Assembly (NCBI RefSeq): GCF_040546275.1
Contig: NZ_JBEPNO010000005.1
Coordinates: 62,001 to 126,000, forward strand
Length of the DNA stretch: 64,000 bases
Direction: 5' to 3'
DNA from: Nakamurella sp040546275
GTDB lineage: Bacteria > Actinomycetota > Actinomycetes > Mycobacteriales > Nakamurellaceae
Below are positions 1-8,742 of the stretch, piece after piece (position 1 is the first letter of the stretch; the number at the start of each line of letters is the position of its first letter). The position numbers were made by a program, and so were the translations under genes. The notes below the pieces were generated by a model. That model made no database searches and was not told where the DNA came from. It saw only the letters and a list, made by a program, of their open reading frames with translations.

Positions 1-1950
1 CTCGATCTGCGGCACATCGCGGGCGATCCCGAGCTGGCGGGCACCCTGCACCGCCGGGTGCTCGCCGACTGGCGCACCGACGCCAAGGAGCGGCTTCCCG
101 CGCTGCTGGCCTCCTGCAAGCAGCGTGCCGACCGCAGCGGCGAACTCGCCTTCGCCACCACCCCCGATCTCAAGGAATCCCGCGGTGGCCTCCGCGACCT
201 GGTGGTGATGCGCGCGGTCGCTGCCTCCTGGTTGGCCGACTGCCCGCACCAGGGTCTGGAGGAGGCCAGGTCTGCGCTGCTCGACGTGCGCGACGCGGTG
301 CAGACCGTCACCAAGCGCGCCACCGATCGGCTGCAACAGCAGGACCAGGACGCGGTTGCTGCGCTGATGGGCCTGGATGACCGGGACATGTTGCTGCGTC
401 ACGTGTCCGCCATCGGCCGGACGGTCGTGCACGCCAGCGACCTCACCTGGCACCGGGTCGGCCGGGTGCTCGAAGGACCGGCCAGAGGTGCGCTCGTCGA
501 CGGACCGGGAAGGCTGGTCCGCCGCCCCGACCGCACGCCGCTGGCCGATGGCATCGTCGAGCAGGACGGCGAGGCCGTGCTGGCCCGCACCGTCAACCCG
601 GCCACCTCGCCCGCCCTTGCCCTGCGGGCCGCTGCGGCCGCCGCGCAGGCCGGGCTGCCCGTCTCGCCGGCGACCGTCGTCCGGCTGGCCCGCACCCGGC
701 CCGTGATGCCCGAGCCATGGCCGACGGTCGCGCTGGACGCCTTCCTGTCGCTGCTGGGTGCCGGCGAACCGATGATCACCGCGTGGGAGGGGCTGGACCA
801 GGCCGGGTTGATCGCCGAGATGATTCCGGGCTGGGAGCGGCTGCGTTCGCTCCCGCAACGTGACCCGATCCACCTCTACACCGTCGACCGCCACCTGATG
901 CAGACGGCGGTCAACGCCTCCGCCATGGTCCGCCGGGTGTCCCGGCCCGACCTGCTGCTGCTGGCGGCGATCTTCCACGACATCGGCAAGGGTCTGCCAG
1001 GTGACCACTCCACCGTCGGCGCAGAGATGATCCCGATGTGGCTGGCCCGGATCGGCATCGGCAAGGAGGACATCGACCTGGTCCGGTGTCTGGTCCAGCA
1101 CCACCTCCTGCTGTCCGAGACCGCCGCCCATCGCGATCCCGACGATCCCGCCACCGTGGCCGTGGTGGTCGCGGCGCTGGACACCGGGTCGCCCGCTGCC
1201 GTCCTGGAACTGCTGCATGCGCTGACCGAGGCCGACGCCACCGCGGCGGGTCCGGCGGCCTGGACGCCGTGGAAGGCCGGCCAGGTGAAGTACCTGGTCA
1301 ACAGGGTGCGTTCGGTGCTGGCCGGCGACGTCCCGCCCGAGGTGGGAGAGCTCAACACCACCGAACGGGAACTCATCGACGCCGGCCGGCCGGGAATCGT
1401 CATCGTGGCCGGGTCGCACGGACTGGAGGTCACCGTCGCCGCGCCGGACCGGCCGGGCCTGCTGGCCGCCGCCGCCGGGGTGCTCACCGTGCACCGGCTG
1501 ACGGTGCGTGCCGCGTCTCTGCGCACGGTCGACGGCACCGGGCTGCAGACCTGGACGGTGACTCCCGAGTTCGGTGACCCGCCGGAGGCCTCGACCCTGC
1601 GCGCGGATCTGGTCAAGGCCCTCGACGGAACGCTCGACATCTCGGCCAGGCTCGCCAAGCGCGGGCGCAGTCGTCCGGCCGTCACCGCGGCCCCGCCGAT
1701 CGTGCAGATCGTCCCCGGCGCGTCGGAGCGGGCGACCGTCCTCGAGGTCCGTGCCCACGACAGCCCCGGGCTGCTCTATTCGGTAGCGTCCACCCTGGCC
1801 ACGCAGGGTGTCGACGTGACCGCTGCCAGGGTGCACACCCGGGGGGCCGAGGCGGTCGACATCTTCTACCTGGTGGCGGCGGACGGCAGCATGCTCACGC
1901 CGGCGCGTGGCACCGAGATCGTCGGAGCCGTGGTCGCGGCACTGGGGTAG
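1..1950 (+). CDS. glnD: Bifunctional uridylyltransferase/uridylyl-removing enzyme GlnD, 3' part
   Basis: The reading frame is open from the first base, so the start lies before the window. The visible ~649 residues hold an HD domain (FHDIGKG, then HST, and QHHLL further on), which removes uridylyl groups from the PII protein. Two C-terminal ACT domains follow (DRPGLLAAAAGVL and DSPGLLYSVASTL), which sense glutamine. The N-terminal nucleotidyltransferase domain is only partly present or lies upstream. In actinobacteria this enzyme modifies GlnK/GlnB to report nitrogen status and usually ends an amtB-glnK-glnD cluster. The stop lies 26 bases before ffh. Identification is firm; only the 5' end is missing. 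Confidence 0.95.
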   Translation, partial: LDLRHIAGDPELAGTLHRRVLADWRTDAKERLPALLASCKQRADRSGELAFATTPDLKESRGGLRDLVVMRAVAASWLADCPHQGLEEARSALLDVRDAVQTVTKRATDRLQQQDQDAVAALMGLDDRDMLLRHVSAIGRTVVHASDLTWHRVGRVLEGPARGALVDGPGRLVRRPDRTPLADGIVEQDGEAVLARTVNPATSPALALRAAAAAAQAGLPVSPATVVRLARTRPVMPEPWPTVALDAFLSLLGAGEPMITAWEGLDQAGLIAEMIPGWERLRSLPQRDPIHLYTVDRHLMQTAVNASAMVRRVSRPDLLLLAAIFHDIGKGLPGDHSTVGAEMIPMWLARIGIGKEDIDLVRCLVQHHLLLSETAAHRDPDDPATVAVVVAALDTGSPAAVLELLHALTEADATAAGPAAWTPWKAGQVKYLVNRVRSVLAGDVPPEVGELNTTERELIDAGRPGIVIVAGSHGLEVTVAAPDRPGLLAAAAGVLTVHRLTVRAASLRTVDGTGLQTWTVTPEFGDPPEASTLRADLVKALDGTLDISARLAKRGRSRPAVTAAPPIVQIVPGASERATVLEVRAHDSPGLLYSVASTLATQGVDVTAARVHTRGAEAVDIFYLVAADGSMLTPARGTEIVGAVVAALG

Positions 1951-1963
1951 CCAGCTGCCGGGA

Positions 1964-1969
1964 TAGTCT
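1964..1969 (+). promoter_or_regulatory. -10 element for leaderless ffh transcript
   Basis: TAGTCT fits TANNNT and lies exactly 7 bases before the GTG of ffh, so transcription would begin at or next to the start codon. The only purine-rich stretch (GGAG) is too close to the GTG to act as a normal ribosome binding site. No clear -35 is seen. Confidence 0.45.
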
Positions 1970-1976
1970 GGAGATT

Positions 1977-3536
1977 GTGTTCGATACCCTCTCCGATCGT
2001 CTCGCCACCGTCTTCACCAACCTGCGGGGCAAGGGCCGGCTCTCGCCGGCCGACATCGATGCCACCGCGCGCGAGATCCGCATCGCGCTGCTGGAAGCCG
2101 ACGTCGCCCTGCCGGTGGTGCGCACGTTCATCGCCGCCATCAAGGAGAAGTCCACCGCCGCAGCCATTTCGGCGGCGCTGAACCCGGCGCAGCAGGTCAT
2201 CAAGATCGTGAACGACGAGTTGGTCAGCATCCTCGGCGGCGAGACCCGCCGTCTGGTGTTCGCGAAGAACCCGCCGACGGTGATCATGCTGGCGGGCCTG
2301 CAGGGCGCCGGAAAGACGACCCTGGCCGGCAAGCTGTCGCTGTGGCTGCGCAACTCCGGACACACCCCGCTCCTGGTCGCCTGTGATCTCCAGCGGCCCA
2401 ACGCCGTCACCCAGCTCCAGGTCGTCGGTGAGCAGGCCGGCGTCGCTGTCTTCGCGCCGGAGCCCGGCAACGGGGTCGGCGACCCGGTCGGCGTTGCGAG
2501 GGCCGGCATCGAGTTCGCCAGGTCCAAGCTGCACGACATCGTCATCGTCGACACCGCCGGCCGTCTCGGCGTCGACGCGGAACTGATGCAGCAGGCCGCC
2601 GACATCCGCGACGCCGTCGATCCGAACGAGATCCTCTTCGTCCTGGACGCCATGGTCGGCCAGGACGCGGTCACCACCGCACAGGCCTTCGCCGACGGCG
2701 TCGGGTTCACCGGGGTGGTGCTGACCAAGCTCGACGGCGACGCCAGAGGTGGTGCGGCGCTGAGTGTCCGGCAGATCACCGGGGTGCCGATCATGTTCGC
2801 GTCCACCGGCGAGAAGCTGGCCGACTTCGACACCTTCCACCCCGATCGGATGGCCTCGAGGATCCTGGGCATGGGCGACATGCTCACCCTGATCGAACAG
2901 GCGGAGCAGCACTTCGAGGCCGACCAGGCCGAGGAGATGGCGGCCAAACTGGCCGGAAACGACTTCACCCTCGACGACTTCCTCCAGCAGATGACGATGC
3001 TGAAGAAGATGGGCCCCATCGGCGGGCTGCTGGGCATGCTGCCCGGCGCCGGCCAGATGAAAGAGGCCCTGGCCAACGTCGACGACCGCGACATCGACCG
3101 CACCGCCGCGATCATCCAGTCGATGACGCCGGGGGAGCGCAAGGATCCGAAGATCATCAACGCCTCCCGCCGGGTGCGCATCGCCAAGGGTTCGGGATCG
3201 ACGGTGGCGCAGGTCAACTCGTTGGTCGACCGCTTCTTCGAGGCGCGCAAGATGATGTCGGCGATGGCCGGCCGCTTCGGGTTCCCCGGCGCCCGCAACA
3301 ACAACCGCAAGGCGGTCAAGGGCCGAAAGGGCAAGAAGGGCAAGGTGTCCGGCCGCGGCCCGACCCCCCCGAAGATCAAGGGCATGCCCGGCGGTTTTCC
3401 GCCCGGCATGGGGATGCCGGGCATGGGCATGCCGGGGATGCCCGGCGCCGGGTCGCCGCAGTTGCCGTCGAACTTGGGTCTGGACCAGCTGCCGCCGGGG
3501 TTCGACCCGTCGCAGCTGAAGTTCCCGAAGAAGTAA
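1977..3536 (+). CDS. ffh: Signal recognition particle protein Ffh
   Basis: GTPase subunit of the signal recognition particle, which binds signal sequences and the SRP RNA and delivers ribosomes to FtsY at the membrane. The 519 residues show the N helical bundle, the G domain (P-loop GLQGAGKT from residue 107, DTAGRLG, TKLDGDARGG) and a methionine-rich M domain ending in a Gly/Met/Pro repeat tail (GMPGMGMPGM type). The GTG start gives the expected N-terminus (MFDTLSDRL). It lies 26 bases after glnD and 15 before the amidohydrolase gene, and probably has its own leaderless promoter. Length is normal for actinobacterial Ffh. Confidence 0.97.
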   Translation: MFDTLSDRLATVFTNLRGKGRLSPADIDATAREIRIALLEADVALPVVRTFIAAIKEKSTAAAISAALNPAQQVIKIVNDELVSILGGETRRLVFAKNPPTVIMLAGLQGAGKTTLAGKLSLWLRNSGHTPLLVACDLQRPNAVTQLQVVGEQAGVAVFAPEPGNGVGDPVGVARAGIEFARSKLHDIVIVDTAGRLGVDAELMQQAADIRDAVDPNEILFVLDAMVGQDAVTTAQAFADGVGFTGVVLTKLDGDARGGAALSVRQITGVPIMFASTGEKLADFDTFHPDRMASRILGMGDMLTLIEQAEQHFEADQAEEMAAKLAGNDFTLDDFLQQMTMLKKMGPIGGLLGMLPGAGQMKEALANVDDRDIDRTAAIIQSMTPGERKDPKIINASRRVRIAKGSGSTVAQVNSLVDRFFEARKMMSAMAGRFGFPGARNNNRKAVKGRKGKKGKVSGRGPTPPKIKGMPGGFPPGMGMPGMGMPGMPGAGSPQLPSNLGLDQLPPGFDPSQLKFPKK

Positions 3537-3551
3537 CGGCGGCCGCGCGCC

Positions 3552-4625
3552 GTGGCACGGCCGACCCCTCTGCACATCACCGGGCACGACGCTTCCACCG
3601 GCGAGCCGGTCGACTACCGAACGGCCGGTGGCGTTTTCGTCGATCAGGAGCTCCCCGGCACCCTCGAGCTGACCGGCTGGACCCTGCCCGGGTTCGTCGA
3701 CGCCCACTGCCACATCGGCTATTCCGAGGCGGGCATCGTCAGCCTGGAGGAAGCCGAACTCCAAGCCAGGCTGGACCTGGCGACCGGCGTGCTGGCCATC
3801 CGGGACTGCGGTTCGCCGATCGACACCCGTCCGTTGACCGATCGTGACGACCTCCCGGTGCTGATCCGCGCCGGCCGGCACATCGCGCGGCCCAAGCGCT
3901 ACATCAGGGACCTGGGCGTCGACCTCGACGATCCGGACGACCTGCCGGCCGAGGTGGCCCGTCAGGTGGCGTACGGCGGAGGTTGGATCAAGTTGGTGGG
4001 GGACTGGATCGACCGTGGCATCGGTGATCTCGCCCCGCTCTGGTCGGACGAGACCCTCACCGAGGCGATCGGGGTCGCCCACGATGCTGGCTGCCGGGTC
4101 ACCGCGCACGTCTTCGGCGAGGATGCGCTGCCAGGACTGCTGGCGGCCGGCATCGACTGCATCGAACACGGCACCGGCCTGACGGACGAGACCATCGCCG
4201 AGATGGTGCGCCGTCGGGTGCACCTGGTCCCGACCATGATCAACATCGCCAACTTCCCGATGTTCGCCGACGCCGCGACCCGGTTCCCGGCATACGCCAA
4301 GCACATGCTGGACCTGCACGAGCGCAGCGCCGAGACGTTCAGCGCCGCGATCGCGGCGGGCATCCCGGTACACGCGGGTACCGACGCCGGCGGGTACATC
4401 GAACACGGCCGGATCGTCGACGAGGTGGTGGCGCTGTCCGGCCTCATGGGATCCCGCGAGGCGCTGATCGCCGCCACCCACGACGCCCGCAACTGGCTGG
4501 GTCTCGGGGCGCAGGACCTTGGCGACTCGGCCGACCTCGTGCTCTACCCGGCCGACCCGGCCCTTGACCCCGAGGTCCTCCGCCACCCGACCGCGGTGAT
4601 CAGAGCGGGGCGGGTGGTCCAGTAG
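3552..4625 (+). CDS. Amidohydrolase family protein (imidazolonepropionase-like)
   Basis: Metal-dependent hydrolase of the amidohydrolase TIM-barrel superfamily. The 357 residues begin with the typical small beta-sandwich segment. Then come the metal motif HCHIG after LPGFVDA, the His-containing strands HVFGED and IEHGTGL, and HAGTDAGG carrying the catalytic Asp. The C-terminus returns to the beta-sandwich (DLVLYPADPALD). The substrate cannot be read from sequence; related proteins act on imidazolonepropionate, prolyl dipeptides or other cyclic amides. The GTG start is 15 bases after ffh, suggesting co-transcription. Nothing marks it as a ribosome biogenesis gene despite lying between ffh and rpsP. 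Confidence 0.85.
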   Translation: MARPTPLHITGHDASTGEPVDYRTAGGVFVDQELPGTLELTGWTLPGFVDAHCHIGYSEAGIVSLEEAELQARLDLATGVLAIRDCGSPIDTRPLTDRDDLPVLIRAGRHIARPKRYIRDLGVDLDDPDDLPAEVARQVAYGGGWIKLVGDWIDRGIGDLAPLWSDETLTEAIGVAHDAGCRVTAHVFGEDALPGLLAAGIDCIEHGTGLTDETIAEMVRRRVHLVPTMINIANFPMFADAATRFPAYAKHMLDLHERSAETFSAAIAAGIPVHAGTDAGGYIEHGRIVDEVVALSGLMGSREALIAATHDARNWLGLGAQDLGDSADLVLYPADPALDPEVLRHPTAVIRAGRVVQ

Positions 4626-4816
4626 GGGGAGGGCCACTTGCCAGGTCAACCAGGCCGCACAGATATGGCAGAATGGCGCTGTTACGGCCTTCGCTCGGCC
4701 CCTCTCTCCGAGCCTGGCCGCCATTGGTGCGAGAAGAACCGCTCACCCCACGCGGATCGGATCGCCCGCCCCCTGGCGGAACATCCGCCATCATGTTCAA
4801 GGAGTTTTCGAAAACC
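4626..4816 (+). promoter_or_regulatory. Promoter and leader region of the rpsP-rplS operon
   Basis: About 190 non-coding bases precede rpsP. TTGCCA at 4638-4643 with GATATGGC about 18 bases later is the best promoter candidate and would leave a leader of about 140 bases. AAGGAG at 4799-4804 serves as ribosome binding site for the GTG at 4817. No riboswitch fold is recognised. Confidence 0.35.
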
Positions 4817-5293
4817 GTGGCTGTCAAGATCAAGCTCGCTCGCTTCGGCAAGATTCGCGAGCCGTTCTACCGTGTTGTCGTCTCCGATGCCCGTACCCGC
4901 CGCGGCGGCCGTGCCATCGAGGCCATCGGCAAGTACCACCCGAAGCTCGAGCCGAGCCTCATCGAGATCGACTCCGATCGTGCGCAGTACTGGCTGGGTG
5001 TCGGCGCGCAGCCGACCGAGTCCGTGCTGTCGCTGCTCAAGGTGACCGGTGACTGGCAGAAGTTCAAGGGTCTGCCGGGTTCCGAGGGAACCCTTAAGCC
5101 GCAGCCCGAGAAGGTCGACAAGCGCACCCGGTACGAGGCCGCCCTGGCTGCCATCGGCTCCGACGATGCGCCCACCGCGACCACCCCGAAGAAGAAGGCG
5201 GCCCCCAAGGCCGCCGACGCCGCCGAGACCGCTGACGCGCCGGCCGCTGCCGAGGTGCCCGCCGCCGAAGCTGCTGCGGCAGGCGAGAAGTGA
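4817..5293 (+). CDS. rpsP: 30S ribosomal protein S16
   Basis: Small-subunit protein that stabilises the 5' domain of 16S rRNA. The start is the GTG at 4817, which gives the canonical MAVKIKLARFGKIREPFYR. The open frame continues upstream, but that part has no S16 similarity and would bypass the AAGGAG site. The 158 residues comprise the S16 core (about 1-85, with RYWLGVGAQPT-like segment) and an Ala/Pro/Lys-rich tail of about 60 residues, common in actinobacteria. The stop overlaps the GTG of the next gene by 4 bases. Confidence 0.96.
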   Translation: MAVKIKLARFGKIREPFYRVVVSDARTRRGGRAIEAIGKYHPKLEPSLIEIDSDRAQYWLGVGAQPTESVLSLLKVTGDWQKFKGLPGSEGTLKPQPEKVDKRTRYEAALAAIGSDDAPTATTPKKKAAPKAADAAETADAPAAAEVPAAEAAAAGEK

Positions 5294-5529
5294 GCATGCT
5301 CACCGACGCCCTCGAGCATCTGGTCAAGGGCATTGTTGAGCACGACGAGGACGTCCACGTCGACCTGACCACCGGCCGTCGTGGCCGCACGCTGCAGATC
5401 CGGGTGCACCCCGACGATCTGGGCAAGGTCATCGGCCGCAGTGGTCGGACGGCGACCGCGCTGCGGACCGTCATGTCGGCCGTCGGCGGTCGCGGTATCC
5501 GCGTCGACGTCGTCGACACCGATCGCTGA
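5290..5529 (+). CDS. khpA: KH-domain RNA-binding protein KhpA
   Basis: Small 79-residue protein of the YlqC/KhpA family with one KH domain. The motif VIGRSGRTATALRTV is the RNA-contacting GXXG loop region. In other bacteria KhpA pairs with KhpB/Jag and affects RNA stability and cell-wall growth. The GTG start overlaps the rpsP stop (GTGA), showing translational coupling, and the position between rpsP and rimM is conserved in actinobacteria and firmicutes. Confidence 0.92.
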   Translation: MSMLTDALEHLVKGIVEHDEDVHVDLTTGRRGRTLQIRVHPDDLGKVIGRSGRTATALRTVMSAVGGRGIRVDVVDTDR

Positions 5530-5546
5530 CGCCCCACCGCTCGTTC

Positions 5547-5597
5547 CCGCACCCCGCATCTCGTCCACCTCCACGGCGGACGAGGTGCGGGGTGCGG
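5547..5597 (+). terminator. Strong hairpin between khpA and rimM
   Basis: Arms 5547-5566 and 5578-5597 pair over 20 bp with a single T-G wobble, around an 11-base loop. A weak T-rich stretch (TCGTTTGTTGCT) follows. It may be an attenuator or partial terminator that lowers rimM-trmD expression relative to rpsP, or an RNA-processing site. Confidence 0.55.
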
Positions 5598-5630
5598 TCG
5601 TTTGTTGCTCGTACTTTCTAGGGAGTTGAG

Positions 5631-6143
5631 ATGACCCAGCTTCAGGTCGGCCGGATCGGCCGCGCACACGGCATCCGCGGTGAGGTCACTGTGACGCCGT
5701 TCACCGACGACCCGTCGGCCCGCTTCGCCGTCGGCTCGGAACTGCAGACCGACTCCAGTGCCCGGCCCGTCCTCGTCGTGTCCGGCGCGCGGCAGTCCGG
5801 TCCGGTGCAGGTGGTCGGGTTCGAGGGCATCGTCGATCGCAACACCGCCGAGACCCTGCGCGGGATCCATCTTCTCGTGGACGCCGAGTCGCTGCCGGAA
5901 CCCGCGGACGAGGACGAGTTCTACGACCACCAGCTGATCGGGCTGGCCGTCCACCACCACGTCAGCGGTGAGGTGCTCGGCGAGATCGTCGACGTCATGC
6001 ACCCGCCGGCCGCGCCGGTCCTGGTCGTTCGTCGCCCCGACGACACCGAGGAGCTCGTGCCGTTCGTCAGTGCGATCGTCCCGGACGTCGACCTGGCGGC
6101 GCGCCACGTGACCGTCGACCTGCCGGACGGCATGTTCGAGTGA
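5631..6143 (+). CDS. rimM: Ribosome maturation factor RimM
   Basis: Assembly factor for the 30S head that binds S19 and assists 16S rRNA maturation. The 170 residues show the RimM N-terminal beta-barrel (VGRIGRAHGIRGEVTV, the family signature) and a C-terminal PRC-barrel (YDHQLIGLAVHH..., LVPFVSAIVPDVD). The ATG is preceded by AGGGAG. The stop overlaps the trmD start by 4 bases (GTGA). Confidence 0.95.
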   Translation: MTQLQVGRIGRAHGIRGEVTVTPFTDDPSARFAVGSELQTDSSARPVLVVSGARQSGPVQVVGFEGIVDRNTAETLRGIHLLVDAESLPEPADEDEFYDHQLIGLAVHHHVSGEVLGEIVDVMHPPAAPVLVVRRPDDTEELVPFVSAIVPDVDLAARHVTVDLPDGMFE

Positions 6144-7018
6144 ACGCACCATCGGCACTGCAGCTCGATGTCATCACCATCTTCCCGGAATACCTTGCGC
6201 CGCTGCGGGAATCACTGCTGGGCCGGGCCATTGCCGATGGCCTGATCGGTCTGCGCGTGCACGACCTGCGCGACTACGCCCCCGACCGTCATCGGACCGT
6301 GGACGACACGCCCTACGGCGGCGGCGCCGGCATGGTGATGAAGCCTGATGTCTGGGGACGCGCGCTGGACGCCGTCGTCACACCCGGTCCCGGCAGCACC
6401 CTGATCGTGCCGACCCCGGCCGGTGTGCCGTTCACCCAGGCCATCGCCGCGGACCTCGCCACCCGGACGCAGCTCGTCTTCGCATGCGGCCGTTACGAGG
6501 GCATCGACCAGCGGGTCGCCGATCATGCTTCCACCACCATGGAGGTGCTCGAACTCTCCATCGGCGACTACGTCCTTGCCGGGGGAGAGGCCGCCGTGCT
6601 GGTGATCGTGGAGGCGGTGGCCAGGCTGATCCCCGGCGTGCTGGGCAATCCGATGTCGGCAGTGACCGACTCGTTCTCGGGCGCCTCCGCCGGTTTGCTG
6701 GAATACCCCAGCTACACCAGACCGCTTGATTACCAAGGGATTTCGGTGCCGCCGGTGCTGCTGTCCGGGCATCACGGTGCGATCGAGAGGTGGCGGCGGG
6801 ACGAATCCCTGCGCCGCACGGCCCGGCGGCGGCCGGACCTGGTCGCCGCGCTCGACCCCGCGAGCCTGGACCGCGCCGACCGGCTCGTGCTGGAAACTGC
6901 GACGCTCGAGATGGGCGGCATTTTGCCACCCCGTCCTTCTCTGGCAGACTGGGGAGGTTGTGAGTCGGCCGGGCAGATCCCGCCGACTGCCGGTCGGCCC
7001 ATCCCGGGCCCGCCGTGA
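6140..7018 (+). CDS. trmD: tRNA (guanine-N1)-methyltransferase TrmD
   Basis: SPOUT methyltransferase making m1G37 in tRNAs that read CNN and GNN codons, which prevents +1 frameshifting. The 292 residues carry the knot-forming AdoMet motifs: DDTPYGGGAGMVM, FACGRYEGIDQRV, ELSIGDYVLAGGE. The usual end PPVLLSGHHGAIERWR is followed by about 45 extra residues rich in Pro and Gly without known function. GTG start coupled to rimM. Confidence 0.96.
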   Translation: MNAPSALQLDVITIFPEYLAPLRESLLGRAIADGLIGLRVHDLRDYAPDRHRTVDDTPYGGGAGMVMKPDVWGRALDAVVTPGPGSTLIVPTPAGVPFTQAIAADLATRTQLVFACGRYEGIDQRVADHASTTMEVLELSIGDYVLAGGEAAVLVIVEAVARLIPGVLGNPMSAVTDSFSGASAGLLEYPSYTRPLDYQGISVPPVLLSGHHGAIERWRRDESLRRTARRRPDLVAALDPASLDRADRLVLETATLEMGGILPPRPSLADWGGCESAGQIPPTAGRPIPGPP

Positions 7019-7072
7019 CCGCCCACGAGACTCGTCGTTTCATCGAGTGTTGCACTCAGACAGGACCATCAC

Positions 7073-7420
7073 ATGAACACCCTGGACGCTCTGGACTCCG
7101 CCTCGTTGCGGACCGATCTTCCGGATTTCCGACCGGGCGACACCGTCAAGGTGCACGTCAAGGTCATCGAGGGCGCTCGCTCCCGTATCCAGATCTTCGC
7201 CGGTCACGTCATCCGTCGTCAGGGCGGTGGCATCCGCGAGACCTTCACCGTCCGCAAGGTCAGCTTCGGCGTCGGAGTCGAGCGCACCTTCCCGGTGCAT
7301 TCCCCGAACCTGGACCGGATCGAACTGGTCACCCGCGGCGACGTCCGTCGCGCCAAGCTGTACTACCTGCGCGAGCTGCGCGGCAAGGCCGCCAAGATCA
7401 AGGAGAAGCGCGACCGCTGA
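7073..7420 (+). CDS. rplS: 50S ribosomal protein L19
   Basis: Large-subunit protein at the 30S-50S interface. The 115 residues match the family throughout, including FRPGDTVKVHVKVIEG, VERTFPVHSPNLDRIE and RRAKLYYLRELRGKAA. Closes the rpsP-khpA-rimM-trmD-rplS operon, 54 bases after trmD, with AGGA a short distance before the ATG. Confidence 0.97.
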   Translation: MNTLDALDSASLRTDLPDFRPGDTVKVHVKVIEGARSRIQIFAGHVIRRQGGGIRETFTVRKVSFGVGVERTFPVHSPNLDRIELVTRGDVRRAKLYYLRELRGKAAKIKEKRDR

Positions 7421-7450
7421 TCGCAGTCGCTCCACCCGTTTTTCACCACA

Positions 7451-7481
7451 GGCCGCTTTCACCCATCGGGTGGAGGCGGCC
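7451..7481 (+). terminator. Hairpin after rplS
   Basis: A 14-bp stem with two G-T wobbles and a 3-base loop (ATC), 30 bases after the rplS stop. No clear T-run follows, as is common in GC-rich actinobacteria. Probable end of the ribosomal operon. Confidence 0.5.
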
Positions 7482-7541
7482 TCGTGTTGGGCCGACCACG
7501 GCTCGCCGTTGGTCCATACCGACCCTTTATCCCGGAAGCCG

Positions 7542-7547
7542 TAGCCT
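7542..7547 (+). promoter_or_regulatory. -10 element for lepB
   Basis: TAGCCT lies 4 bases before the ATG at 7552 and 7 before the in-frame ATG at 7555. The 7-base spacing recurs at other starts here, so a leaderless transcript starting with the second ATG is likely. Confidence 0.4.
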
Positions 7548-7551
7548 GACC

Positions 7552-8742
7552 ATGATGAACGAGCATGATGCCGGGCCGGTGGATCGCGCAGGATCGATCG
7601 ACAGCGCAGGGTCGAAGGACAGCACCGAGGCGGCCGGCGATGGGGCAGGAGTTCCCGACGCTTCGGCACCGGCGAAGGCTTCGGGTCCGTGGCAGGACTG
7701 GGTGGTCACCTCCGACGCCAAGGCGCAGGGCGATCTTGCCGGCCGTCCCCTTCGCACCGGCGCCGCTGACGAGGCCGCCACCGACGTCGAGGACCCGGAT
7801 CACGCCAAGGCCGTCAGCCGCTGGCGCAAGCAGTCCACCAAGCGCAACAAGAAGTCGAAACGCCCCTTCTGGGTCGAGCTCCCGATCCTGATCCTGGTGG
7901 CGTTCGTCCTCACCTTCCTGATCCAGACCTTCATCGCGAAGGTCTACTACGTGCCGTCGGGCTCCATGGAGAAGACGCTGCATGGAGTCTCGTCCGGTGG
8001 TGACCGGATCCTGGCCAGCAAGATCGTCTACGACTTCCGCGACCCGGAACCCGGCGACGTGGTGGTCTTCAAGGGGCCGGACACCTGGGCACGGGAAGCG
8101 GACATCCCCGGGCCGACCACCTGGTTCGGCAAGGCCATGGCGTCGGTCGGCTCCGTCATCGGCATCGCCCCGCCCAACGAGAAGGACTTCGTGAAGCGGG
8201 TGATCGCGGTGGGCGGCCAGACGGTCGCTTGCTGCGACGCCAAGGGCAACGTCACCGTCGACGGCAGATCCTTGAACGAGCCGTACATCTACGAACCCTG
8301 GCCCTTCGAGGCAGGCGTGGCCGACTGCACGACCGGGGGTGACGACACCCGGTACGGGTCCCAGCGATGCTTTGCGCCCTACAAGATTCCGGACGGTTAC
8401 CTCTGGGTGATGGGTGACCATCGCCGCGATTCCTCGGACTCGTCCTATAACTGCCTCGGCTTGAAGCCAGCCGCTTCCTATCCAAGCTGTGACCGCCCGA
8501 TCCCCGCTGATGACGTCATCGGCAAGGCGATCTTCATCGTCATGCCGCCGTCGCGGTGGCAGACCATCGGCAATCCTGACATCGACCCGTCGGCCACGGC
8601 ACTGGGATCCGGTCCGACGGCGGCGCTGCCGGTCGCCGGGGGGCTCGTCCTCACCCTTGGCCTGCGCGGTTCCCTGGCGATGGTGCCGAGTAGACGCAGA
8701 GCCCGCAGAGCCCGAAAAGTGGCTCGCAAGTTGCGACCATGA
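7552..8742 (+). CDS. lepB: Signal peptidase I
   Basis: Membrane serine protease that removes signal peptides from exported proteins. The 396 residues start with about 100 acidic, low-complexity cytoplasmic residues. A membrane helix follows (VELPILILVAFVLTFLIQTFI), then the catalytic serine in PSGSMEKTL, the catalytic lysine in FVKRVIAVGGQ, and the GDHR box. A second hydrophobic segment near the C-terminus (ALPVAGGLVLTLGLRG) precedes a basic tail, which is less usual. The start is the first of two close ATGs; the second, 3 bases on, may be the true one. The stop overlaps rnhB by 4 bases (ATGA). Confidence 0.94.
   Translation: MMNEHDAGPVDRAGSIDSAGSKDSTEAAGDGAGVPDASAPAKASGPWQDWVVTSDAKAQGDLAGRPLRTGAADEAATDVEDPDHAKAVSRWRKQSTKRNKKSKRPFWVELPILILVAFVLTFLIQTFIAKVYYVPSGSMEKTLHGVSSGGDRILASKIVYDFRDPEPGDVVVFKGPDTWAREADIPGPTTWFGKAMASVGSVIGIAPPNEKDFVKRVIAVGGQTVACCDAKGNVTVDGRSLNEPYIYEPWPFEAGVADCTTGGDDTRYGSQRCFAPYKIPDGYLWVMGDHRRDSSDSSYNCLGLKPAASYPSCDRPIPADDVIGKAIFIVMPPSRWQTIGNPDIDPSATALGSGPTAALPVAGGLVLTLGLRGSLAMVPSRRRARRARKVARKLRP

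Noticed and set aside
1866..4724. 952-codon open frame on the minus strand opposite ffh and the amidohydrolase gene
   Set aside because: No homology; arises from the GC-rich third positions of the two well-identified plus-strand genes.
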